Positions 42,347-52,315 of a DNA stretch of 64,000 nucleotides are shown here, piece by piece. Where the stretch lies: positions 53,586-117,585 of the forward strand of contig NZ_JAGGPW010000004.1 of assembly GCF_018613655.1 (NCBI RefSeq). The letters are read 5' to 3'. A program made the position numbers and the translations under genes. The notes under the pieces were generated by a model, which did not search any database, was not told the origin of the DNA, and saw nothing but the letters and a program-made list of their open reading frames with translations. This stretch comes from Planococcus sp. ISL-109 (GTDB lineage: Bacteria > Bacillota > Bacilli > Bacillales_A > Planococcaceae). How positions within the stretch are numbered: position 1 is the first letter of the stretch; every line of letters begins with the position of its first letter.

Positions 42347-43306
42347 GATGCCTCGATGAGCGACACAGAGATGCAGGAATGGCTCGAACGACTGAATGCG
42401 GAACAGCGATTTTTGTTTGAGCTCATGCCGGAATCACTTGCGCGGGAGCATGTGGCAGAAGGGGATGTTCCACAAGCTGTCAAGTTGCTCGAAGCCGATT
42501 ACCGTTTAGTGGTCGGCAGAGAAGATTCGTCCCGCTTTGCCTTGGATTCATTCCTGCGCCGTTCATACACAGAAGAGCTGCGCTTGAGAAATGCGGAGCA
42601 GCAGACACCCGGCATCCGGGAACAAGTGGAAGGATCGCTTTCTGACCCTGCGCTGACGCTTTCCGTTGCATCAGCCCAAGGAGCGCAAGACAGCTTTCAG
42701 TATGATGGCGAACTTCAGTTATTATTCGGCATGACTTTGTTCTTTGTTATCTACACGATCATGTTCAGCCTTGTGCGCATCGTCGATGAAAAACGGACCG
42801 GCACATGGAGCCGCATGATCATTTCACCGGCAACAAAATGGCAAATATACCTCGGCCATCTCGGCTATAGTTTTTTGATCGGCTTTTCACAGATCAGCTT
42901 GATCTTTCTATTATTCCGTTTTGCTTTCGGGTTTGATCTTGGGGAACATTTCTGGCTCTTGATCTTGATTGCGGCTTGCTATACATTTTCCATCGTCGCA
43001 CTTGGGCTGTTGATCATGTCGCTCATCACGAAACCCCAGCAGCTCGGCGCGGTCATTCCGATCATTGCGACGGGAATGGCGATGGTCGGCGGAGCATTTT
43101 GGCCAACGGAGCTGGTGAGCAATGAAGTCCTGCTGACAATCGCCAAAGTCTTGCCGATTACGTATGGACTGGAAGCATTAAAAAGTGTCGCGGTTTACGG
43201 CAACGGTTTCGAATCGATTGTTTTGCCGCCTGCACTATTGCTCGGATTCGGCGGCGTCTGCATGGCGATTGCCATCCGTCTATTGGAATGGCGGACCACT
43301 CCATGA
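42347..43306 (+). pseudogene. ABC-2 type permease lacking its N-terminus
   Basis: The C-terminal ~320 residues are a typical ABC-2 permease: part of the extracellular domain (LLEADYRLVVGREDSSRFALDSF), then five membrane helices (LFGMTLFFVIYTIMFSLVRIVDEKRTGT to the end). The required first membrane helix is missing. The open frame extends back to 42098 but there reads Ser-rich residues unlike any permease; the minus strand reads more protein-like. No ribosome site precedes any internal ATG. It is probably a 5'-truncated relic without its ATPase partner. Confidence 0.65.
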
Positions 43307-43337
43307 AAAAAAGAACCGCAATTTGCGGTTCTTTTTT
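43305..43337. terminator. Bidirectional terminator
   Basis: A hairpin AAAGAACCGCAA / TTGCGGTTCTTT lies between converging genes. Confidence 0.85.
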
Positions 43338-43995
43338 AGATTATTTCCCAGTTGCGTTCGGAAGCAATCGTCCGGAGCCGCGGTTCAGGGCGCACGGCGA
43401 CCGGGTTGCCGACAAGTTCCAGGACAGGGAGATCAGAATGGCTGTCGCCGTAAGCATAGCTGTTTGCCCAGTCGATCGATGCGCTGCCGAGCGCTTCCAG
43501 GATCTTTTCGGTTTTCAGCGGGCCTTGGATGTGGATGACCGGCGTTCGGTGCGCCAGGATATCTGCATCATACGGAATTTCTGTGCCGATGATTGTTTCG
43601 ATCGGCAGATTTTTCGTCACGGCGTGCAAGAGTGGTGTGAATGCGCCTGAGACGAGCATGCAATAATCTTCATTTGACACGTGCTGTTTGAGACGTTCGA
43701 CGACTTCATGGTTAAAGTCATCGTGCATGAGGTCGGCAATTTCACCGAAATATTCTTCCAGTTCTTTTTTTGAAAATGTTTCGAGAGCTGCAAGATAAGC
43801 TTGGACAGAACGCGCCCGCATTTTCGCTTCGGGATAGATTTTAAGTTTATGGCCGATATACGGCGGCATGATGGTGCGGTAGAATTTGCGGTATCTGCGG
43901 CTATGGACCGGGTGATTCTTCAGATGATCCATCATCAGTTGAAACGTTTCTTTCGCATACAAAGTGCCATCGAAATCAAATATGGCGACGCGCAT
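43336..43995 (-). CDS. HAD-superfamily phosphatase (SerB-like, HAD-IB)
   Basis: A 219-residue hydrolase. Motif I is DFDGT at residues 7-11, motif II the Ser in LVSGAF, motif III the Lys in GPLKTEKI, and motif IV AYGDSHSDLPVLE. The helical cap lies between residues 15 and 100. It is a phosphoserine-phosphatase-like HAD-IB protein; the substrate is not predictable. ATG with GGAGGG upstream. Confidence 0.87.
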   Translation of the reverse strand: MRVAIFDFDGTLYAKETFQLMMDHLKNHPVHSRRYRKFYRTIMPPYIGHKLKIYPEAKMRARSVQAYLAALETFSKKELEEYFGEIADLMHDDFNHEVVERLKQHVSNEDYCMLVSGAFTPLLHAVTKNLPIETIIGTEIPYDADILAHRTPVIHIQGPLKTEKILEALGSASIDWANSYAYGDSHSDLPVLELVGNPVAVRPEPRLRTIASERNWEII

Positions 43996-44176
43996 AAAAT
44001 CCCTCCACTCTCATTTTCCTGCTGTTTCCATCATAGCGGAAACAACCAGTATTATCCAAGTATGTTTAGCTGTTTTCTTCCGCAGCGTATGGACATGGCA
44101 AAGCAACGGAGTACGGCCGGTTATGTGGAATTAACACAAGATGAATCAGACCGGTTGCTTGAAGAAGTGAAAAAAG

Positions 44177-44207
44177 AAAAAGCTGAGGGGATTCCCTCAG
44201 CTTTTTT
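44177..44207 (-). terminator. Terminator of the zinc-ribbon gene
   Basis: An AAAAAGCTGAGGG / CCCTCAGCTTTTT stem directly follows the minus-strand stop at 44208. Confidence 0.8.
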
Positions 44208-44336
44208 CTATTCTTCTTTATTAGCGATGCAACGTTCGCATTCATAGATGATTGATTCGCGGCGTTCCTTGATTTCACAACCGCATTCGCGACATTCTTT
44301 TCGTGTACGAGTCCCGTAAGTTTGCATGTTTTTCAT
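44208..44336 (-). CDS. YhfH-like small zinc-ribbon protein
   Basis: A 42-residue protein. It starts MKNMQTYGTRTRKECRECGC and ends ECERCIANKEE, so two Cys knuckles (CRECGC, CERC) could bind one zinc, as in YhfH-type proteins of Bacillales. GGAGGAG lies nine bases before the ATG, and a terminator follows. It sits directly downstream of the aceA-aceB operon on the same strand but has its own good ribosome site. Confidence 0.8.
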   Translation of the reverse strand: MKNMQTYGTRTRKECRECGCEIKERRESIIYECERCIANKEE

Positions 44337-44354
44337 AGTGATCTCCTCCAGTTT

Positions 44355-45947
44355 TCAGGTTAGTTTTTCATACCCTGGCAGTGTTAAAAATTCGGCAAAA
44401 TCACTTTGCAAAGTGAGACTTGTAAACAACTCGCGAGCTTCCGCGTAGTGTCCAGTATTGTAGCGTTCTTCTCCGACCGCTTGTTTGATTGAGGCATCTT
44501 CTTCTTCGATGACTTCGTGGAACAAGCTGACGTCGACTTTCCGGCCGTCTTCTAGGACACCTTTCGGATGGCGGATCCATTGCCATACTTGGGAGCGGGA
44601 AATTTCCGCTGTCGCTGCATCTTCCATCAAGTTATTGATTGGTGCAGCGCCGTTTCCGGAGAGCCAAGAGGCGATGTACTGGATTCCGACAGAGATATTG
44701 GAGCGGAGGCCTTGTTCGGTGATCGAACCTTCCGGAACTTCAACCAGCTCTTCCGCGGTTACGTGAACATCATCGCGCTGTCTGTCGATTTGGTTTGGCG
44801 TAGGCATATGCTTATCGAATTGCTCCATCGCCGTCTGAACCATTCCGGGATGGGCGACCCATGTGCCGTCGTGCCCGTCTGTAACTTCGCGGAGTTTGTC
44901 TTCAGCGACTTTATTGAAAGCGACTGTGTTTGCCTCGTCATCCCCTTTGACAGGGATTTGGGCAGCCATTCCGCCCATCGCTGGAGCACCGCGCCGGTGG
45001 CAGGTTTTGATGCTAAGGGACGTATAAGCCTTCATGAACGGAACCGTCATCGTCACCTGGGAGCGATCCGGGAAGATATAATCCGGATTATTGCGCATCC
45101 GCTTGATGACAGAGAAGATATAATCCCAGCGGCCGCAGTTGAGGCCAGCCGAATGGTCACGCAGTTCATAGAGGATTTCATCCATTTCGAATGCCGCCAT
45201 GATCGTTTCGATCAATACAGTCGCCCGGATTGTGCCTTGTGGAATACTCAGTTCATCTTGTGCAAAGATGAAGACATCGTTCCATAGGCGGGCTTCCAAA
45301 TGGCTTTCGAGTTTTGGTAAATAGAAGTAAGGGCCAGTGCCGCGCTCGATCAGCTCTTTGGCGTTGTGGAAAAAGTAAAGGCCGAAGTCGACGAGGCTTC
45401 CGGAAGCCGGTTTACCACCGATCAAGATGTGTTTCTCCGGTAGGTGCCAGCCGCGAGGGCGGACCATCAATACCGCTGTTTTTTCATTCAGCGTATATTT
45501 TTTGCCGGTTTCCGAGGCCGTGAAATCGATTTGGCGGCGAATCGCATCGCGCAAATTGATCTGGCCGTCGATGATGTTGAACCAACTTGGCGCTGTTGAA
45601 TCTTCGAGATCCGCCATGAACATCTTCGCGCCGGAGTTCAGCGCGTTGATGAGCATTTTGCGGTTGGTCGGGCCGGTGATTTCCACGCGGCGGTCTTTCA
45701 TATCTTCCGGAAGGGGAGCGATTTTCCAGTCCCCTTCGCGTATGCTTTTCGTTTCAGGAAGGAAATCGAGCTTCTTGCCGCTATCAAGTTCTTTCTGACG
45801 TACCTGGCGTCTCTCCAGAAGTTCGATCCGACGCTTATCGAAATGGACGTGCAGTTTTTCAATGAACTCCAGAGCGTCAGGAGTCAAAATTTCCTCCATG
45901 CCTGGAATGTCTTCACCTATAATCTGTACATTCGATTTCGTCAGCAA
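44355..45947 (-). CDS. aceB: Malate synthase A
   Basis: A 530-residue glyoxylate-shunt enzyme condensing glyoxylate with acetyl-CoA. Motifs: [28 protein letters not shown] (catalytic Arg), the metal-binding Glu in [29 protein letters not shown], and Asp-His in [13 protein letters not shown]. It is the second gene of the aceA-aceB operon, five bases after the aceA stop. Its length is usual for the AceB isoform. Confidence 0.96.
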   Translation of the reverse strand: MLTKSNVQIIGEDIPGMEEILTPDALEFIEKLHVHFDKRRIELLERRQVRQKELDSGKKLDFLPETKSIREGDWKIAPLPEDMKDRRVEITGPTNRKMLINALNSGAKMFMADLEDSTAPSWFNIIDGQINLRDAIRRQIDFTASETGKKYTLNEKTAVLMVRPRGWHLPEKHILIGGKPASGSLVDFGLYFFHNAKELIERGTGPYFYLPKLESHLEARLWNDVFIFAQDELSIPQGTIRATVLIETIMAAFEMDEILYELRDHSAGLNCGRWDYIFSVIKRMRNNPDYIFPDRSQVTMTVPFMKAYTSLSIKTCHRRGAPAMGGMAAQIPVKGDDEANTVAFNKVAEDKLREVTDGHDGTWVAHPGMVQTAMEQFDKHMPTPNQIDRQRDDVHVTAEELVEVPEGSITEQGLRSNISVGIQYIASWLSGNGAAPINNLMEDAATAEISRSQVWQWIRHPKGVLEDGRKVDVSLFHEVIEEEDASIKQAVGEERYNTGHYAEARELFTSLTLQSDFAEFLTLPGYEKLT

Positions 45948-45952
45948 TCAAA

Positions 45953-47245
45953 TCATCCTTTCGTCTTTTGGAATTGATCAGTTTCAGTAGAACCTTGCAT
46001 CGCAGTCGTTGAGCTTGTTCCGCCGGATACGATTTGCGAGATCTCATCGAAGTAGCTAGTACCAACTTCGCGCTGGTGGCGAGTTGCTGTGTAGCCTTTC
46101 GATTCGCTTGCAAATTCAGCTTGCTGAAGTTTCGAGTAAGCAGCCATGCCGTTGTCTTTGTAGTCGTGAGCAAGTTCGAACATGCTGTGGTTCAATGCAT
46201 GGAAACCTGCAAGTGTAACGAATTGGAATTTATAGCCCATTTTGCCGAGCTCGACTTGGTATTTTGCGATTGTTTCTTCGTCAAGCTTCGCTGCCCAGTT
46301 GAATGAAGGCGAGCAGTTATAAGCGAGCATCTTGCCAGGGAACTGTGCATGGATCGCATCCGCGAATTGCTGTGCTTCTTCCAAGTTCGGGTGGGAAGTT
46401 TCACACCAGATCAAGTCAGCATATGGTGCGTAAGCAAGGCCGCGGGCGATTGCCTGGTCGATGCCTGGGTTTGTGCGGTAGAATCCTTCCGGTGTGCGTT
46501 CGCCAGTGATGAACTGATGATCGCGCTCATCGATATCGCTTGTGATCAAGTCTGCTGCGTCAGCATCTGTACGGGCGATAATGAGTGTCGGTACGCCCAT
46601 TACGTCAGCTGCAAGTCTAGCAGAGACAAGGTTTTTTACTGCGTTTTGTGTCGGCAGCAATACTTTCCCGCCTAAGTGGCCACATTTTTTCTCGGAAGCG
46701 AGCTGATCTTCAAAGTGAACGCCAGCTGCGCCAGCTTCGATCATTGATTTCATCAATTCGTATACGTTTAGCGGTCCGCCGAAGCCTGCTTCTGCATCTG
46801 CGACGATTGGTGCGAACCAGTCAAAGCCTTCTGTGTTTTCTACGCTATCGATTTGGTCTGCACGTTGAAGTGCGCGGTTGATTTTACGTACAACATCAGG
46901 AACCGAGTTTACCGGGTACAAGCTTTGGTCAGGGTACATCTGCCCTGCGGAGTTAGCATCCGCTGCTACTTGCCAGCCGCTCAAGTAAATCGCTTGAAGT
47001 CCAGCTTTCACTTGCTGAATGGCCTGGTTACCGGTAAGTGCACCTAAAGCATTTACAAACGGCATCTCATTGATCTGGCGGTAGAGGCGTTCAGCTCCGC
47101 GCTGTGCGAGTGTGTGCTCGATCAAGACCGAACCACGAAGCTTTACTACGTCCTCTGCAGTGTATGGACGTTCGATGTTTTCCCATCTTTTATCTTCCTG
47201 CCACGTTTTGTTCAATTTTTCGATTTGCTGTTGTTTGTTTACCAA
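45953..47245 (-). CDS. aceA: Isocitrate lyase
   Basis: A roughly 430-residue enzyme splitting isocitrate into succinate and glyoxylate. The catalytic loop is [45 protein letters not shown] (metal Asp/Glu), the fixed SPSFNW and [10 protein letters not shown] are diagnostic. A TTG start at 47245 is preferred, nine bases after AAAGGG; the ATG at 47254 lies inside that site. An 18-bp palindrome upstream probably controls it, together with the divergent LytTR gene. Confidence 0.95.
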   Translation of the reverse strand: MVNKQQQIEKLNKTWQEDKRWENIERPYTAEDVVKLRGSVLIEHTLAQRGAERLYRQINEMPFVNALGALTGNQAIQQVKAGLQAIYLSGWQVAADANSAGQMYPDQSLYPVNSVPDVVRKINRALQRADQIDSVENTEGFDWFAPIVADAEAGFGGPLNVYELMKSMIEAGAAGVHFEDQLASEKKCGHLGGKVLLPTQNAVKNLVSARLAADVMGVPTLIIARTDADAADLITSDIDERDHQFITGERTPEGFYRTNPGIDQAIARGLAYAPYADLIWCETSHPNLEEAQQFADAIHAQFPGKMLAYNCSPSFNWAAKLDEETIAKYQVELGKMGYKFQFVTLAGFHALNHSMFELAHDYKDNGMAAYSKLQQAEFASESKGYTATRHQREVGTSYFDEISQIVSGGTSSTTAMQGSTETDQFQKTKG

Positions 47246-47287
47246 TCTAACCATCCCTTTCAAAGTAGAAGTTTTTAAGAAAACAGT

Positions 47288-47305
47288 AACTGTATTAATA
47301 CAGTT
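47288..47305. promoter_or_regulatory. Perfect 18-bp palindrome in the aceA / LytTR divergent region
   Basis: AACTGTATTAATACAGTT is a perfect palindrome 43 bp before aceA. ACAGTTTGT at its right edge (47300-47308) also fits the LytTR-family half-site pattern [TA][AC][CA]GTTN[AG][TG]. It could be the operator of the divergent LytTR regulator or of a GntR-type repressor. Confidence 0.65.
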
Positions 47306-47427
47306 TGTTTTGATGTATATTAATATATAACAGAACCGCGATATTGTCTTGAAAAAATGACAGGAAACGGTATAATGAGACGAAAGCCGGAATATTCAGA
47401 CGAACGCAATTGAAAGGGGACTAGGGG

Positions 47428-48078
47428 ATGGGGAACACTGTATTGGAACAGATGGGATTCATTATTGGGGATTGGATTCCGAAAGAGGCATCGATCGCAG
47501 TTGCGGCGGATAATCAGTACATTTATTACAAGGCAGGCGTACATGATCTCTCTATTAAAGAAGGACAGCCGGTATCGTCCGGAACGATTGCTGCACGTGT
47601 AGCCAAGGAAGGGCGCAAAGTCGAGATGTATGTCGAACAAGCTGTGCTGGGTTCGGCTTATTACGGAATCGGGTATCCGATTAACATCGATGACAAAGAA
47701 GCAGTGCTTGTCATTACGCTGCCGCCGGATTATGTGGTGGGGCCGAAAAAACCGCTGGCGTTCCTGACGGGCAAGCAGGATGAAACGTGGCGGCCGATTC
47801 CAATCAAGCAAGTCTCACATATCGAAAGCAGCCAAAAAAAGACATGGTTTTATGCAGACGAAGATTCGTATTGTTCCAGCCATACCCTGAAGAACTTAAA
47901 GGAGCGGTTGCCGGATTACTTTTTGTCGGTGCATCGTTCGTATATAGTGAACGTACATTATATAGAAGAGATTGCAAAAGATGTCGCGTCGAACTATGTG
48001 CTGACCTTGCGTGATGGCTCGACGATTCCAGTCAGCCAGAACTATACGGCGGAGGTGCGCAACCGCCTTGGGTTTTAA
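47428..48078 (+). CDS. LytTR-type transcriptional regulator
   Basis: A 216-residue regulator. An N-terminal sensory part (1-110, GAF/PAS-like guess: IAVAADNQYIYYKAGVHDL and LGSAYYGIGYPINIDDKEAVLVI) is followed by a C-terminal LytTR DNA-binding domain (about 118-216: IPIKQVSHIES, LKNLKERLPDYFLSVHRSYIVNVHYIEEI, then DGSTIPVSQNY). There is no receiver domain, so it senses a ligand directly rather than a kinase. Divergent from aceA across a palindrome, it is the likely regulator of the glyoxylate shunt. The ATG follows AAAGGGG. Confidence 0.85.
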   Translation: MGNTVLEQMGFIIGDWIPKEASIAVAADNQYIYYKAGVHDLSIKEGQPVSSGTIAARVAKEGRKVEMYVEQAVLGSAYYGIGYPINIDDKEAVLVITLPPDYVVGPKKPLAFLTGKQDETWRPIPIKQVSHIESSQKKTWFYADEDSYCSSHTLKNLKERLPDYFLSVHRSYIVNVHYIEEIAKDVASNYVLTLRDGSTIPVSQNYTAEVRNRLGF

Positions 48079-48171
48079 CATTTTTTACAATTGATCTGGC
48101 AGGAAATGAGCGCGCTAGGTGGAATAGACTAAGCAGTAAGCAAAAAAGGAACGAGAAAGGCGGAGGCTGAT

Positions 48172-48477
48172 ATGAGAGTATGGCCCATATCCAAGTTAGG
48201 CAATATTTCAGTTGTCTTCACAGTTGTTCCGCTGCTATTAGTTCTAGTTATCGCGATTGCTGGTGCGTTTCAGGAATTGCCGTTGACGTTTGAAGGAGAA
48301 ATGTCCGATAATTTGCTGTTATCGCTGTTGGTCTTGGCTTCTGTCGCGTCGTTTCTGGTGGCGCTGTTTGCCGGAGTTCTCGCGATGCTCGCCAGAAGAG
48401 AACGATCGCTATCAGTCATCGCGTCGATCGTCGTCTCGGTTATCGCGCTGATCGTTTCGTGGAGTTGGTGGATGTAG
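48172..48477 (+). CDS. Small membrane protein, three helices
   Basis: A 101-residue hydrophobic protein with helices at about 13-33, 47-72 and 80-100. AAAGGCGGAGG lies before the ATG. No known family is recognised. A terminator (48502-48534) follows. Confidence 0.6.
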   Translation: MRVWPISKLGNISVVFTVVPLLLVLVIAIAGAFQELPLTFEGEMSDNLLLSLLVLASVASFLVALFAGVLAMLARRERSLSVIASIVVSVIALIVSWSWWM

Positions 48478-48501
48478 GTTTCCTTCTATATGAATAAATG
48501 C

Positions 48502-48534
48502 AAAAAGCCGCTGAGAATTTGTCAGCGGTTTTTG
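48502..48534 (+). terminator. Terminator
   Basis: An AAAAAGCCGCTGA / TCAGCGGTTTTTG stem. Confidence 0.85.
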
Positions 48535-48544
48535 TCTATTTAAA

Positions 48545-48680
48545 TCTAAAAAGCGTTCGTAAATCTGTCTTCAATAAAGCGAACGTTCGTAAAGTGTTTT
48601 TTACACATTTACGAATGTTCTTTTTCGTCTTATTGAGCTATTTTCGAGTGTTCGTAAGGGTGTACTTTTACGAACGGATT
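48545..48680. repeat. Cluster of TTCGTAAA inverted repeats
   Basis: TTCGTAAA or its complement TTTACGAA occurs repeatedly. One hairpin pairs 48581-48597 with 48603-48620 (GAACGTTCGTAAA / TTTACGAATGTTC). A second pairs GTTCGTAAGGGTG with ACTTTTACGAAC near 48651-48676. The block GTACTTTTACGAACG recurs at 49781 and 61762. Confidence 0.65.
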
Positions 48681-48871
48681 TTAACAGGAACACAGGAATT
48701 TTAATAATCAATTAATAAGCATTTTCAGGAGATGATAATCTATAATAAAACAAAAAATCAAAAAACATTCGGAATTCTCGAATATAAAGAAATAAGGGTT
48801 TCTTTATATGGGCTTGCAAAACTTTTTGTAATAGATTTATAACACAATAAGTAAAAGAGGGGGTAAAAATT

Positions 48872-49363
48872 ATGGAAGTGAAAAATTTAAAAATTGGGAA
48901 AACAAGTGAAATAATCTTGAAAAGATATCGCTTAACTAGAATTTTAGAGTCTTGGGTAGAAATTAATACTACTGTTGATAAAGCATGGAATGCACTTGTA
49001 GATTTTGAATCTTGGACACAATGGAATTCTTTTATTCCTGTGGCAAAGGGTGAATTAAAGGTTGGAAATAAAATGATGATAAAAGTAAAATCACCTGGTC
49101 TTAAAGAAATGAATTTTAAACCCACTGTTTTTGAAATAGAGGATGGTAAGAAAGTAGTTTGGGGTGGAGGATCTTTGCTTATTGGATATAGAGGTATTCA
49201 TGAATTTATCATTGAATATATCGATGAGAATCTAATCAGGTTTAAGCAAATAGAAAAATTCGAAGGTCCAATAGTTTTGTTTATGAATGGAATGATATCT
49301 AAAACAGCTATCGGCTATGTAAATATGAATGAAGAATTCAAGAAATTTTTAGAAAAAAACTAG
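48872..49363 (+). CDS. SRPBCC-family protein, AT-rich
   Basis: A 163-residue START-like ligand-binding protein: SWVEINTTVDKAWNALVDFESWTQWNSFIP is the typical first strand, helix and Trp segment of polyketide-cyclase-like SRPBCC proteins, with VWGGGSLLIGYRG and EFIIEYIDEN later. Codons are far richer in A and T than in the core genes to its left, suggesting transfer. The ATG follows AGAGGGGG. Role unknown. Confidence 0.8.
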   Translation: MEVKNLKIGKTSEIILKRYRLTRILESWVEINTTVDKAWNALVDFESWTQWNSFIPVAKGELKVGNKMMIKVKSPGLKEMNFKPTVFEIEDGKKVVWGGGSLLIGYRGIHEFIIEYIDENLIRFKQIEKFEGPIVLFMNGMISKTAIGYVNMNEEFKKFLEKN

Positions 49364-49376
49364 AGAATACCGCTTT

Positions 49377-49680
49377 AACTGAAGTCTCTTATGGAAAGCG
49401 TTCCAAAAGCCTGGATTTAAAGAAAGAAAGCATCTACAAGAATGGATTTGTAAGAATACAGAAAAGCTTGCTGAGCAGGTTTTAATAATCCAATAAAGAG
49501 CCTAGCAGCTTAAAGGATACAAATGAAAGGCTGGGTTTACATTCTGTAGATATAAACGGAGATTTTGTAATTATCGAAAATAAACTCGATGATATACAGG
49601 GCGGGAAGTAACTTGGAATGCTTTAAAATCTCTAAACTATTGCTCTGGCTAAATAGAATTCCAAGATTATAGAATTGATT
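49377..49680 (+). pseudogene. Remnant of a DUF4268-type PD-(D/E)XK nuclease gene
   Basis: Pieces in different frames read GFKERKHLQEWICKNTEKLAEQVLIIQ, then DTNERLGLHSVDINGDFVIIENKLDD, then EVTWNALKSLNYCSGLNRI. Together they follow the order seen in DUF4268 / endonuclease-like proteins (LQEWI, ERLDLLALD, VIIENKLDDSGRDVTWQALKYASYCS). The ENK supplies the nuclease E-x-K. Several stops and shifts make it dead. Confidence 0.8.
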
Positions 49681-49750
49681 CAATTAGTTAACAGATGACC
49701 GATTAACAGAAGGTGCTTGAATTTAAAAGGAGAGAAGAGACTGATCACGG

Positions 49751-49796
49751 CACATCTTCTCTTCTTTTTTGTTTGGGAAGGTACTTTTACGAACGG
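49751..49796. repeat. Dispersed repeat: CTTCTCTTC-N-GTACTTTTACGAACG, copy A
   Basis: ATCTTCTCTTCTTTTT followed about ten bases later by GTACTTTTACGAACG. The same pair occurs at 61733-61776. A 62-codon frame across it has no other support. Confidence 0.6.
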
Positions 49797-49969
49797 TTAT
49801 ATTTCCAAATCCCCCTTGCTTTATCAATTTTCACTTAGTATATTCGGAGATGTTTTTGCATGGGCAAAAACATGTATTCAAGTGAAACCAAGTAGGCCAT
49901 CGTGAAAGACGTAATAAATAGAAAATTCTCTTTGAGATATTCTGTACAGAATTGAATTTTGGAGGGGCA

Positions 49970-51385
49970 TTATTTTTTTCCGAAATAAAATAAGCCGATT
50001 CCAACCCAGCTAAGCATAAGGACTGAACAAAAGATTAAGACAGGTATAATACCAAACTGTGCAATGAGGGGAAGGGAAGCCGCAGTGAATAATCCGCCTC
50101 CTACGATCGGCTCAAACATCAATTGTTTATAGCCGAATGCTTCCAATGCTTTGGATTCGTCTTTCGAGTCAGCAATTCGAATGAGCATCAAACCTGCGGC
50201 AGTCATTCCCATGGACTGTCCGTAATCCCCAATTCCGCGCTCGAACCAGTACTCCGGAATCATGCGGGGGGCTAAAAAGACAAACGCTAGGGTATTCCAG
50301 GCAATTCCTGTCGCAGCCAACAGTAAAAATGGGATCAGATTGTCTCCGATAACTGTTAAAGATAAAGTGGCCAGTGCGCTGACAATCAAGAAATCCAAAG
50401 CAAGCCCTTGTATCCGGAGCACCATTTTCCGGTTGACGAGTTTGTACTTATCATATCTATCCAAAAAAAGTTGCAGCAGGACACCGCCAATCATCGCTAA
50501 GGGAAACAAAGGTAAAAAAGGCATAATTTCAATTTCAGTCCATGATCCCCAAGTGGCAGATTCTAAATAGATAAGCCCTTCCAACAGAATCTTACCGATC
50601 AGAATGGCGACTCCCACTACTGAGATATGGAAAGCAAGAGGTTCAATCGACTGTGGTTCTGTCGTCATTTTTCCTGCAATCGGACGGTCTTCGGGTTCTA
50701 TAATGCCTCGAAGTTTGTTTTCCGGAAGATCGTTCGTGTTATCTAAAATCATCGCTTTGTCTTTTTTGACGCCCCAATTGATTAAAATGATTCCGCATAC
50801 AACTCCTGAAACAACCCCCACAGTAGCTAATCCGATGGCAAGATCAGCGCCTTCGCTGAATCCCAGTTCTTGAAAAGTGCTCGCCAAACCGGCACTTGTT
50901 CCGTGTCCGCCTTCAAACCCTATTTCGATTAATGCTCCAGCCATCGGATTTATGCCGAAGAAGGGGGCTAGTACGAGTAGTGCCAAAAGAAGACCAAAGA
51001 CATACTGCCCCCAAGCCACTGATTGGCCAAACGAAACTTGGGGGCCAGCCAACAGCCAGATATCTTTTATTTTGGGAATCTTTTTCCCTAAAAACAAGCT
51101 TGCAAAAATGACGCTGATCAACAAACCCGGGAAAGTAGACCATGATTCGAGCACGTCCTCCGGAAAAAGTCCATTTGAAACAGGAGATGTTAAACCATCC
51201 GTGAAGAAACTGATCAAGGCTCCTAATACTTCAGGGCCCAAAAATAAGCCGATAAACCCAGCGATAATAGAACTTGGCAGAAAATATTTTTGAAAAACGG
51301 AAAAACTTACACGAATCCATTTCCCTATTAACAATAAAATACCAATCAGTAGTATGCTAAACCCAACCATCTCTGCCGACATCAT
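49970..51385 (-). CDS. Sodium/glutamate symporter-like protein (GltS family)
   Basis: A 471-residue membrane protein with about 12 helices. Landmarks of GltS: KYFLPSSIIAGFIGLFLGPEV near the N-terminus, GGHGTSAGLASTFQELGF in the re-entrant substrate loop, and the second pseudo-repeat with GIGDYGQSMGMTAAGLMLIRIAD. It would import glutamate or a related acid with sodium. The start is the ATG at 51385 after GGAGG; the longer frame adds a charged, non-family tail. It is longer than E. coli GltS (401), with an extra cytoplasmic linker around 245-270. Confidence 0.85.
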   Translation of the reverse strand: MMSAEMVGFSILLIGILLLIGKWIRVSFSVFQKYFLPSSIIAGFIGLFLGPEVLGALISFFTDGLTSPVSNGLFPEDVLESWSTFPGLLISVIFASLFLGKKIPKIKDIWLLAGPQVSFGQSVAWGQYVFGLLLALLVLAPFFGINPMAGALIEIGFEGGHGTSAGLASTFQELGFSEGADLAIGLATVGVVSGVVCGIILINWGVKKDKAMILDNTNDLPENKLRGIIEPEDRPIAGKMTTEPQSIEPLAFHISVVGVAILIGKILLEGLIYLESATWGSWTEIEIMPFLPLFPLAMIGGVLLQLFLDRYDKYKLVNRKMVLRIQGLALDFLIVSALATLSLTVIGDNLIPFLLLAATGIAWNTLAFVFLAPRMIPEYWFERGIGDYGQSMGMTAAGLMLIRIADSKDESKALEAFGYKQLMFEPIVGGGLFTAASLPLIAQFGIIPVLIFCSVLMLSWVGIGLFYFGKK

Positions 51386-52315
51386 AACCCTCCTGACCAA
51401 TGTTTGACCTGTATGTCGTGTACGGGATCTATACATCTGTTCCCCTTGCATTGCCAGGAAAAACAATATGTGTTTACGTTCACAAAAAAAATGGTTTGGG
51501 GCTGTGTAAATGGTGGCTCCTTTTTCCGCACGAGTGGCTCATTTACAATGCAATAATCAACGCCAATGCGTTAGGGTCGTTCTTCAGTAAAATAACACGG
51601 TGTGGATCTTTTAGTGATGAAGATCTCTGGCGACTGGTGCAACCATTTTTGACACATCGCTTTTCTATTTCAAACTATTACTTTAATAGTTATTTTGCAT
51701 AAACATCAGTTTTTTTCATTAGGCGCAACGATAATTGGGCCAGCAAAAAGGTGCATCGTTCTACCCGTTAATTTGTAATCCATTCTGCTTCAAACTAAAT
51801 GGAAACGGGAAACTTATCACCCTGCAGCAACCATTGACGAAACGAGATCTGATCCATTGAGTGTTAAAAGCGAAGAAGATGCGACAGATCCGGCATCTTC
51901 TTTTTCGTTTGACTGAATCTGTGTTCATTCCGAGTGAAAGTATATGAGAAAAACAAATAAAAAATCTGAATTATTAAAATATTCTAAAATACTTTACATA
52001 TTCAAGGTTATACTATAGGTTTATTGTATTAGTAAATGGAATATTAATAGCATTTTTTAGCTTAAAACAGGTAAAAATATTCATCTTATAAAGCTGCAAG
52101 TAAATACCATCTATCGCATTATTTGAATGATCGTTCGGCTGAATTTCCATTATTCGTTAACAAAAGAAAGCCACTTAAGTTAAAAGTTGAAAGTTTACTC
52201 GCTTTCTTTCATTGAAGGAGATCAGCTCTTTGGAATGCACTAGTTATGGGGAATCGCAGTAAACCGATCAGCATGCCAACAACTTTAGTGAAAGAGAGCA
52301 GAAGGAGTGGTTAGA
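51386..52315. other. 930-bp gap without recognised gene
   Basis: AT-rich. Frames here lack ribosome sites and recognisable motifs. An orphan terminator-like hairpin GAAGATGC / GCATCTTC plus TTTTT lies at 51874-51906 with no gene in front, suggesting lost sequence. The promoter of the gene at 52316 should be at the right end. Confidence 0.5.
51874..51906 (+). terminator. Orphan terminator-like hairpin
   Basis: A perfect AGAAGATGC / GCATCTTCT stem with a 9-nt loop is followed by a T-run. No gene ends before it. Confidence 0.6.

Noticed and set aside
44090-44247. Possible small plus-strand gene starting MDMAKQRSTAGYVELTQ
   Set aside because: No ribosome site, and its middle is the terminator of the opposite zinc-ribbon gene.
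44568-45287. A 239-codon plus-strand frame inside aceB
   Set aside because: It lies wholly opposite malate synthase, whose motifs are complete; a shadow.
49717-49905. A 62-codon plus-strand frame
   Set aside because: It covers a dispersed repeat block and has no recognisable protein features.
50262-51293. Several plus-strand frames opposite the GltS-like symporter
   Set aside because: Pro/Ser/Lys-rich antisense of membrane helices; no ribosome sites.
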